From contig NC_080683.1 of assembly GCF_030445035.2 (NCBI RefSeq), forward strand, positions 118,281,225-118,345,224: DNA of 64,000 bases, read 5' to 3'. The stretch comes from Dasypus novemcinctus (lineage: Eukaryota; Chordata; Mammalia; Cingulata; Dasypodidae). The translations under genes and the position numbers were made by a program. A model generated the notes under the pieces. That model was not told the DNA's origin. It did not search any database and saw only the letters and a program-made list of their open reading frames with translations. Below are positions 56,541-64,000 of this stretch, piece by piece. Position 1 is the first letter of the stretch; each line of letters opens with the position of its first letter.

Positions 56541-57699
56541 AGTGAACAAAATATAGCGAAAATGATAATCCATCAGCTCCGAGATCCCGTTGCAGAAGGA
56601 CCCGGCTTCCCCCTTGCCAGCCCTCTCTTGCTGGCACTTGCGCCCTCTGCTGGAAGCCAGCCGCCATTCCGTGAGCAGAGCCGTGGAGGGCCCCCCGGCA
56701 GGGGCCTCTGACCGACAGCCCCCCGGGAAGTGAGCCCCGTCCCAGCCCTCTGGCCTGTGAGGTTCTGGGTCCTGCCCACCACCGCCCAGGGAGCTTGGAA
56801 GTGGACCCCAGGCCCGCCTTGAGGTGCCTGAGCTCGGCCCCAAGCGGGGGACCCAGGGGAGCCGCCTGGATTCCTGACTCACAGAAGCTGCAAGACAGAC
56901 ATGGCATTGTTTTCAGCCACTGAGTTTTGGGGAGATTTGTTACAAGCTTAGAGAACTACTAATTGGAGAAATAGAAAATGCTGGAATTAAAAAAAATCAT
57001 TCCATTTAAAGCAGTGATTGCCAGCATGCCACTTCTCCCTAGTTGATATCTTAGATAATGTGAATAATTCTGTGGAAATATATAAATCCTGTGGAATAGA
57101 TATACATACATATACAAATACCTATTCATGTATATACTTACACAGAAATACCTATATATACATACAGACGTACATGTCCATATATATGCCCACACATACA
57201 GATGTATGTGATGTGCTGTGCTCATATATAGAAGACCACCAGCAAGACAGCAACTGTTCTTTCTGTAACGTCCAGCTCATTATGGCATTCTGTAATGTCC
57301 CACCACGGAGGCTAATAATTCTGAGAATTGGCTAAATAAAAATTCCTCATGTTGGCTCTTGGAGGGATTTCACATAATAATAGCTGGGTATCTTGTGAAG
57401 CCTAGGATCGTTTTGTATGATGTTGATTTAGATGAAGGTACTTAATTTCCCACATTGCCATGAGTTTTGGGTTTTTAAAAAAAAACCTGAACAACACATA
57501 ATTAGACTGTGGTTTGCCAAGGCAAATCATTGCCTTGCTTTGCACGTGAGGACACCAAGGCTCAGATGAAATTACGTTAGAGCTCCAGTTTGGGGGTTCT
57601 AAGTGGGGCTTCAGATCTGTGTCCTACTGCCTTTCTGTAATATTTATAAAACTGTACTTAAGGTGGTACATGCCTTTCCAATATATTAATTTTAAGAAG
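56541..57699. other. Intergenic DNA with GC-rich and AT-simple stretches
   Basis: 56570-56880 is GC-rich and carries compositional frames up to 177 codons on the minus strand (no known protein). 57090-57215 is a low-complexity ATACATA/TATATA region. No gene is recognised. Confidence 0.45.
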
Positions 57700-57702
57700 G
57701 TG

Positions 57703-57818
57703 CTTCTGGGAGCAGATGTGACTTAAGCAGTTGAGCGCCCGCTTCTCACATGGGAGGCTTCAGGTTCAGTTCCTGGTGCCCCTAAAAACAAAAAACAATA
57801 AGCAAACAAACAAAAAAA
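57703..57818 (+). mobile_element. Short tRNA-derived SINE
   Basis: GGGAGCAGATGTGACTTAAG, CAGGTTCAGTTCCTGG (B box) and a CA-rich poly(A) tail. Confidence 0.75.
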
Positions 57819-57831
57819 CCAACTCAGGGGA

Positions 57832-58234
57832 GGGAAGCAGACTTGATTCAACAGATAGAGCATCTGCCTACCACATGGGAGATCCAGGGTTCAAACCCAG
57901 GCCCTCCTGACCCATGTGGATCTCGCCCATGTGCAGTGCTGATGCGCGCAAGGAGTGCCGTGCCACGCAGGGGTGGCCCCGCTTAGGGGAGCCCCACTCG
58001 CAAGGAGTGCGCCCGCAAGGAGAGCCGCCCAGTGTGAAAAAAGCTCAGCCCACCCAGGAGTGGTGCCGCACACACAGAGAGCTGACGCAACAGACACAGA
58101 TTGCTGGTGCCGCTGACAAGAACACAAGCGGACACAGAAGAACACACAGCAAATGAACACAGAGCGCAGACAACTGGGGGAGGGGAGAGGGGGAGAGAAA
58201 TAAATGAAAAATAAATCCTTAAAAAAAAAAAAAA
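57832..58234 (+). mobile_element. DAS SINE, inserted between two short SINEs
   Basis: Head ACTTGATTCAACAGATAGAG and GGTTCAAACCCAGG. Target-site duplication CCAACTCAGGGGA at 57819-57831, CCACCTCAGGGGA at 58235-58247. Confidence 0.9.
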
Positions 58235-58240
58235 CCACCT

Positions 58241-58332
58241 CAGGGGAGCGGATGTGGCTCAGTGACTGAGTGCCGGCTTCCCACATAGGAGGTCCCAGGT
58301 TCAGTCCCCGGCCCCAGTACCTCAGAAAAAAA
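58241..58332 (+). mobile_element. Short tRNA-derived SINE
   Basis: GGAGCGGATGTGGCTCAGTG (A-box region), CAGGTTCAGTCCCCGG (B box), poly(A). Confidence 0.8.
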
Positions 58333-58879
58333 AATGCGTCTCTCTCACCAAAGTGTAATAAGGGCAGAGGCACCGGAAATGATTGTTTCATTCTCGAATT
58401 CTTCAGACTCTCCATTAAGGTTTTCTTTAGCTACTCCAGGCCACATTGTTCTCAGTTCTTGGCATTTATAGTCACAGGGTTGGAAGGAGTTTTTGGTGTT
58501 CAAATCCCGGCTAGACTATCTCTGACAAGTAGCCGTCCAACTTGTGTTTTAATATCTCTAGTAATGGATTTAGTGTTCTGAGTCAGGGAGTGCTGCTGAA
58601 GTGATTTTCCCCCCTACTTTGCTAAGACAAAATCTGCCTCTTGGACATGACCCGTTGTTCTTAGTTTTGTATTCTCGGGATTCGCATACCACGGGCAGGC
58701 GATTTCATATAGAGGAAGAGCCTTCAGATAATTGATGAGTGTGTACGGTGTGCGGAAGGGGACGATTTCTTCTCTCTTTCTCTCCCTCCCTCCCTCTGTC
58801 AGATAATCTGTTTCTATAAATGGAAAAGTCCCTCCTTTCCCCCTGGACCTGTCATCAGTCCAGTGTCCATATGTGCCCA
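58333..58879. other. Intergenic DNA, nothing recognised
   Basis: Contains a pyrimidine-rich simple stretch at 58769-58797 (CTCTCTTTCTCTCCCTCCC). No gene or clear repeat. Confidence 0.4.
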
Positions 58880-59317
58880 GGTCTGCTTTGGACGTTTCTT
58901 CTGTTCCACTGGTTGATTAATCTGTCCCCACACCCATTCCACATCTTGTTACCACAGATTTAGAGTTTGAGGTCTCAAAACTCAGGCCTCCCTTCCTGTG
59001 TTCTGCCAGACCGTCTTGCTCTTTTTGGCTCTTTAAACCTCCACAGACATTTTGGAATCAGCTTTTCAAGTTCTACGCTCCCCCTCCCCCCCATACAATA
59101 TCTGTTGGGATTTTGATTGAGACTTTGTTGAATCCTTTCATCAATTTGAGAGAATTGATCTCTTTACTATACTGAGTCCTACAATCCTTGATTAACATAT
59201 TTCCCCATTTACTTAGGTCTGTAAAATGTTTTTCTTCAAAAAAGTTTTATAATTTTCTTCATGTTTGCACTTTTTTGTTTGTTTATTTGCTTATTGTTTC
59301 TGTTTTTTTGTTTTTAG

Positions 59318-59393
59318 GAGGCACCGGGGACCAACCCCAGGACCTCCCATGTGGGAAGCAGGCGCTCAACTGCTTAGCCACATCTGCTTCCTG
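59318..59393 (-). mobile_element. Short tRNA-derived SINE
   Basis: GGAGGCACCGGGGACCAACC, then TTAGCCACATCTGCTTCC: complement of a tRNA-like head. Confidence 0.75.
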
Positions 59394-59399
59394 TAATAA

Positions 59400-59488
59400 G
59401 TTTTTTTGTTTTTTAAGGAGGTATGGGGGATTGAACCCAGGACTTCCTGCGTGGGAAGCAGGCGCTCAACCACTTGAGCTACATCTGC
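59400..59488 (-). mobile_element. Short tRNA-derived SINE
   Basis: GGGGGATTGAACCCAGGAC (B-box complement), then CTTGAGCTACATCTGCTC. Confidence 0.78.
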
Positions 59489-60344
59489 TCAATATTTGCA
59501 CTTTTTAATTTGATGTTTCCCTAGGTACTTAATAGTGTTTGGTGCTATGTAATGCTGTCTTTTTGTAAATGTAGAAAAAATGCAGACGATAAGTATGCAT
59601 TTCAGAATTATAAAGTGAGCTCGCCTGGGTTCCTACCGCTAGCATAGGAGCAGCTCCCCCAGAATCACCACCACGTCCCTCCCAATCATCACCCTTTTTT
59701 TCCTTCCCAAAGGTAGTCACCATCCTATGTTCTGACACTACAGTGTAAACTTTGTATAAATGAAACCATGCAAAATGTCTTATTTTATTTTCTAGTTTAT
59801 TTTACCATTATGTGTGTGCAGTTCATCCGTATCATTGTGAGAAGCGGTAGATTGTTCATTGCACTGCTGTGTAGAGTGCTCTGTTACATGACTATGTGGT
59901 CACATATGTATCCATTCTACTGTTGATAACACTTGGGTGTTCTAGTCTGGAGCTGTATGGCGCAGCTGTGAATATTCTTGTGGATACATTTTGATCCATA
60001 TGGGCACATGTTTCTGTTACATCAAGAATGTGCATGTGTTCAATTTTAGGAAATAATTTCCAACGATATTTCTGAGTACTTACACCAGCTGACACTCTCA
60101 CCAGCTGAATGTGAGTTCTGGATACTCAACATTCTCACCAACACATGGCTTTGTCAGTCTGTGCTGGATAACAAACCATCCCAAAAGTGAGTAACTCGCA
60201 ACAAGGATCTTCATGATTTTTTCCAGTTCTTTGGGTCGGCCGGGCTCAGATGGCAGTTCTCCTGCTTTATGTGTGGTCGGCAGGGGTCACTCGTGTGGCT
60301 GCGTTCAGCTGGGAGCTCAGCTGGAACTGGAATATCCTAGATGG

Positions 60345-60805
60345 CATCTCTAGTTTGCTAAGCTGCCGGAAATAGAGACCATAAAATGTGTTGGCTTTTA
60401 CAGTGGGGACTGATTAGCTTACAAGCTTACAGGTCCAAGGCTGCGAAAAATGTCTAAATCAAGGCATCATTAGGCAACGCTTTCTCCCCACAGACCAGCT
60501 GCTAGCTACCCTGGACTCCTCTGCCACATGGCAAGGTGCACGGCAGTGCCTGCTGGTCTCTCCCTTCTGTTCCGGGGTTCATTACCTCCAGCTTCTTGCT
60601 TCTGTGAGTTTCTCTCTTGGTGTCCGAATTGCATGTTTAATAAAGGATTCCAATAAGAGGATCAAGACCCACCTTGGGTGAGGCGAGTCACAGCTTAAGA
60701 TCCTACTCATCCAAAGAGCCTACTTAAAATGGGTCCACACCGCAGGGATGGATTCGCTTTCAGAACATACTTTTCTGGGGTACAGACAGCTTCATACTGT
60801 CCCAG
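60345..60805 (-). mobile_element. Solo LTR, MaLR-like family
   Basis: Antisense: TTTGCTAAGCTGCCGGAAAT, TGTGTTGGCTTTTACAGTGG, TCAAGGCATCATTAGG, ATCAAGACCCACCTTGGG, TTCTGGGGTACAGACAGC. The terminal blocks match, in reverse, the two ends of the solo LTR at 17203-18561. Confidence 0.65.
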
Positions 60806-61163
60806 CTTCATTCACCTATCTGCTCCTTTGACTGGGGTGGCTGAAAGAGCTGGGTGCCAGCTCCACCTCTTCCTCCCTCCACGTGGTCTCTCTGTGTTCG
60901 GCAATCTAGCCCGAGCTTATTCACACAGCAGCCAGATCCCAAGAGCGCAGAAATAGAAGCTGCCGAGTCTTCTCCGGGCCTCGACTCAGAGAAACACGTC
61001 ATCACTCCCGCTGTGGGCTCGAGCAGGTTGGTGCGAGCGCTGAGAGCAGGTTGGTGCGAGCGCTGGCTCAAGGGAGGAGGGAGTAAACTCCACCTCGGTG
61101 GAGGAAGGGCTGTGCCTGTGCAGGACTGGCCATCTTTATAAGTGTTATTTTAAAGTGTATTTG
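60806..61163. other. Intergenic DNA, nothing recognised
   Basis: Modestly GC-rich with a short internal tandem duplication GCAGGTTGGTGCGAGCGCTG (two copies about 61022-61062). The 87- to 95-codon frames are chance. Confidence 0.4.
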
Positions 61164-61564
61164 GAGAGGTAGACGTGGCTCAACTGATGGAGCATCCGCC
61201 TACCATATGGGAGGTCCAGGGTTCAAACCCAGGGCCTCCTGACCCGTGTGGAGCTGGCCCATGCGCAGTGCTGATGCGCACAAGGAGTACGGTGCCACGC
61301 AGGGGTGTCCCCCGCATGGGGGAGCCCCATGCGCAAGGAGTGCGCCCTGCATTGAGCTGCCTGGCACGAGAAAAGTGGCGCAGCCTGCCCAGGAATGGCA
61401 CCGCACACCCGGAGAGCTGACACAGCAAGATGACACAACAAAAAGAGACAGATTCCCGGTGCCACCGAGAATACAAGAGGACACAGAAGAACACACAACA
61501 ATGTGGGGGAGTAGAGGGGAACAGAGAGAAATAAATAAAATAAATCTTTAAAAATAAATAAATG
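61164..61564 (+). mobile_element. DAS SINE
   Basis: GTGGCTCAACTGATGGAGC, GGTTCAAACCCAGG, A-rich tail. Target-site duplication AAGTGTATTTG at 61153-61163 and 61565-61575. Confidence 0.9.
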
Positions 61565-61751
61565 AAGTGTATTTGTCTGCTAATGCCATCATCTATGTCA
61601 TTACTGCATCTACTTCCGTTGACTGATTTTCTTCCTGGTTATAGGCCCGATATGCTTCTTCAAGTGCCTAGTCAAATTTTTATTGGGTGTTGGACACGGT
61701 AAAAATTATGTTGTTGAGTGTTTGGATTTTGTTGCTTTTAGTTTGAGTGCT

Positions 61752-62056
61752 GGGAAGCAGGTGTGGCTCAATAGATAGAGCGTCCGCCTACCATATAGGA
61801 GGTCCAAGGGTTCAGTACCCAGGGCCTCCTGGCTCGTGTGGGGAGCTGGCTGGCCCACGTGCAGTGCTGCCATGCGCAAGGAGTGCAGGCCCACGCAGGG
61901 ATGCCCCGTGTAAGGGTGCCCCCCGCACAAGGAGTGGCCCCTGTGCAAGGAGAGCCGCCCCGCGGGAAACCGCAGCCCGCCCAAGAGTGGTGCCGCACGC
62001 ACGGCAAGATGATGCAACAAAGAGAGACACAGATCCCCAGTGCCACCTGATGAGAA
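61752..62056 (+). mobile_element. DAS SINE, 3-prime-truncated
   Basis: GTGGCTCAATAGATAGAGCG head; it ends CAGTGCCACCTGATGAGAA without the usual A-rich tail. Near-identical TAGTTTGAGTGCT and TAGTTTGAGAGTGCT flank it. Confidence 0.82.
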
Positions 62057-62758
62057 TAGTTTGAGAGTGCTGAAGTTGGGCAGGCAGTTCCATTATCAGG
62101 GCGTCGGATTGGCCCTTCGCGGGCTTGTGTTTTAGCTCTGTGAAGGTGGGTCTAGAGTGGCCTCTACTCTAGCTCTAATTTAGCCCTGCTACTCGGGCTT
62201 TGTCTTTTGGTGATTCTGATTGCTTTTGTTCAGTGAGGCTTCTGCTCTTGGTGGATGGAGTCAGGGCATCTTTCTAATGGGAAATGCATACCTTTTAGCC
62301 CCCTGGCCTGTAGTCTTTGCCTGGCTTTATGCGGTTTTATCCTGTGCATACACAGATTTTTATTCAGCCAAAGACTCTAGGGTATTATATTGTGTAAATT
62401 TTTGGAGCTCTTTCTCCACATAGCTAACTCCTTTCCTGTACATTTCCCTGAAAATTCCAGATGCCTCAACCTCCTGAAGCACCAGTTTCTGCTTCTTCAG
62501 CTCGTCAAGGACACACCGTGTTTGGGGTTCCCCTTTCTGATCTTCAGTCCCAAATTTCCTCCAAATAGAAGCCAGGCCTACCGTGAGGCTTACCTACTTT
62601 CTTCTCCTCCCTTTGGGCTCAGTCTTGAATAGTTTCTTTTCCAGGGTCTTAAAAGAGTGGTGTGTGTATTTTATCCAATTGTGTACAGCAGGAGAGTACA
62701 TCTAGTATCAGTTTTTCCTTCATACCAGAGGTGGAAGTCTTGATAACTCATGCATTTT

Positions 62759-63144
62759 TTAAAGAGACTTTACTTATTTATTTATCTCCCCCGCCCCTTG
62801 TTGTTTGCACTTGCTGTGTAATCTCTGTGTCCATTCATTGTGTGTTCTCTGTAACTGCTTGTCTTCTCTTTAGGAGGCACCAGGAACCGAACTCAGGACC
62901 TCCTATGTGGGAGAGAGGCACTCAATCACTTGAGCCACCTCTGCTCCCTGTTTTCTTGTGTCTCTCATTGTGTTTTCCTCTTTGTGTCTTCTCCTTGTGT
63001 CATCTTGTTGCATCAGCTCACCATGCCTGCCCATTGGGTCAGCTCTCTGTCTTGCTCATCTTGTCTACAAGGCACCGGGAACCGAACCCAGGACCTTCCG
63101 TGTGGTAGGCGGGCACTCAAATGCTTGAGCCACATCCGCTTCCC
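62759..63144 (-). mobile_element. DAS-related SINE
   Basis: Antisense; two tRNA-like head complements (GGAGGCACCAGGAACCGAAC and AAGGCACCGGGAACCGAACC), so probably a dimer. Flanks TAACTCATGCATTT and TAACTCACACATTT. Confidence 0.82.
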
Positions 63145-63184
63145 TAACTCACACATTTTCTTTGTTCTTTTCATATTGCATCTC

Positions 63185-63590
63185 TGAACTTCGGTATTAG
63201 TTCATCGGGGCTGCTGTGTGACAGACTGCTTGGTTTGAACCACAAGCTATTTTGTACCAGATCTAGTCCAAAATCAAAGGGTCGGCAAGGCTGTGCTTTC
63301 TCTGAAGTCTGTAGCATTCTGTTGGTGGCTGCTGGCAATCCATCTTTGCCTCCATCACATCTATCTCCTTCTGTCTCTCCTGTGGCTTCTATTTTTGTGT
63401 ACAAGTTCTTTTGCTTATAAGGACTCAGTCATATTGGATTAAGGCCCACCTGATTCAGATAACTTATCACCTTAACTAGGAACATCCTCAGAGACCCTAT
63501 TTACAAATGGGTTCACACCCTCAGGACTGGAGTTTGGGACTTGAACCTGTGTTTGTGGGGGACGTGATTTAGCTGTAACAGCTTCCACCT
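63185..63590 (-). mobile_element. MaLR-type solo LTR (MLT1/MST-like)
   Basis: Antisense order GGGCTGCTGTGTGACAGAC, CTATCTCCTTCTGTCTCTCC, TCATATTGGATTAAGGCCCA, ACCCTATTTACAAATGGGTT and GGGGGACGTGATTTAGCTGT matches the widespread mammalian MaLR order from memory. Non-coding. Confidence 0.6.
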
Positions 63591-64000
63591 GGGATCATTT
63601 TCCTCCTACCTGAAGTGTTTAATAACCTATAACACAGGACATCCTAGTATTTATGGGGGCTGATGTGCTCTCTGTTGTTGCTTGCCTCTGAATGTCTTCA
63701 TTTCACTTTTTGTCTTTATTTTTGAAGACTAGTTTTGCTGGAATAAAATTCCTTCATTGCTCTGAAGACATCGCTCTTTCATGTTCTGGCTCTCGCTCTC
63801 TTGATGGGAAGTTAGCTGTCAGTGTACTTGTTCCTTCTTTGAAGATCCTTTTAAAGAGTTTGGCTTTGGATTTTAGCCGTTTTTTACTAAGACATACCTG
63901 TGTGTGGTTTCCTTTTAGTTTATTCTGCTTGGAGTCTGTGGTACTTTTTAAGTCTCTAGATTAATACGTTTCACCAGTTTGGGACAAGTCTTCACCATGT

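Larger units (their letters stand above)
58880..60150 (-). mobile_element. Old L1 remnants with two short SINEs
   Basis: Antisense ORF2-like text (ATTTAGAGTTTGAGGTCTC; TTGGGATTTTGATTGAGAC; ATTGATCTCTTTACTAT) and 3-prime text (CAGTTCATCCGTATCATTGT; TCTACTGTTGATAACACTTG). No usable frame. Short SINEs occupy 59318-59393 and 59400-59488. Confidence 0.6.
61565..64000 (-). mobile_element. Old L1 (antisense) interrupted by SINEs and an LTR
   Basis: Segments at 61565-61751, 62057-62758 and 63600-64000 resemble antisense old L1 5-prime/ORF1 DNA (GGGTGTTGGACACGGTAAAA; CTAATTTAGCCCTGCTACT; TTTATTCTGCTTGGAGTCTG). They are broken up by the SINEs at 61752-62056 and 62759-63144 and by an LTR at about 63185-63590. 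Borders are approximate. Confidence 0.5.

Noticed and set aside
56349-56907. A 177-codon minus-strand frame in a GC-rich segment
   Set aside because: No recognised domain; it runs into the L1 and DNA-transposon fossils at its 3-prime end; no splice support.

Overview
This window is mammalian genomic DNA, most probably from an armadillo (Xenarthra, Dasypus). It carries about thirty copies of a tRNA-derived SINE of the armadillo DAS type. These copies have a pol III A box and B box in the head, a C-rich body and an A-rich (AAATAAAT) tail. There are also several near full-length L1 elements of a non-primate lineage, vertebrate splice signals and CpG islands. There are no operons, ribosome binding sites or other prokaryotic features.

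The only protein-coding gene I can support is CCDC28A (coiled-coil domain containing 28A), on the + strand. A CpG-island promoter at about 26.58-27.32 kb leads into a mostly non-coding exon 1 ending at 27129. The coding exons are 28953-29110, 32856-33022, 45690-45844, 47446-47468 (a 23-nt microexon) and 50541-50595. A poly(A) signal lies at 51071. The spliced frame is open and gives 185 residues. Introns 1-4 are ordinary GT-AG. Intron 5 has all the hallmarks of a minor-spliceosome (U12-type) intron.

Layout. 1-4.8 kb: L1 on the minus strand. 4.8-10.3 kb: small diverged repeats. 10.3-21.3 kb: a full-length plus-strand L1 inflated by nested insertions (an 800-bp non-LTR 3-prime fragment, several SINEs, and a solo LTR itself hit by three or more SINEs). 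21.3-26.6 kb: intergenic DNA with MIR, L2, a solo LTR and a GC-rich patch. 26.6-51.1 kb: CCDC28A. Its 12.7-kb intron 3 is mostly one antisense L1 (34176-42635) with a perfect 11-bp target-site duplication inside an older L1. 51.1-64 kb: intergenic DNA with a second CpG island (52.69-53.25 kb) of unknown role, a DNA-transposon fossil split by an L1 piece, older L1s, solo LTRs and more SINEs.

Most long open frames in the window are shadows of SINEs (GC-rich, open in several frames) or decayed L1 ORF1/ORF2. I see no novel multi-gene system. The most interesting biology is in CCDC28A: the U12 intron next to a microexon, an upstream frame that stops 4 nt before the main ATG where the human gene is (from memory) annotated as one longer protein, and a promoter with a perfect RFX-type X-box and a near-perfect ZNF143/THAP11 site. 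Family names and the human comparison are from memory; no database search was possible.
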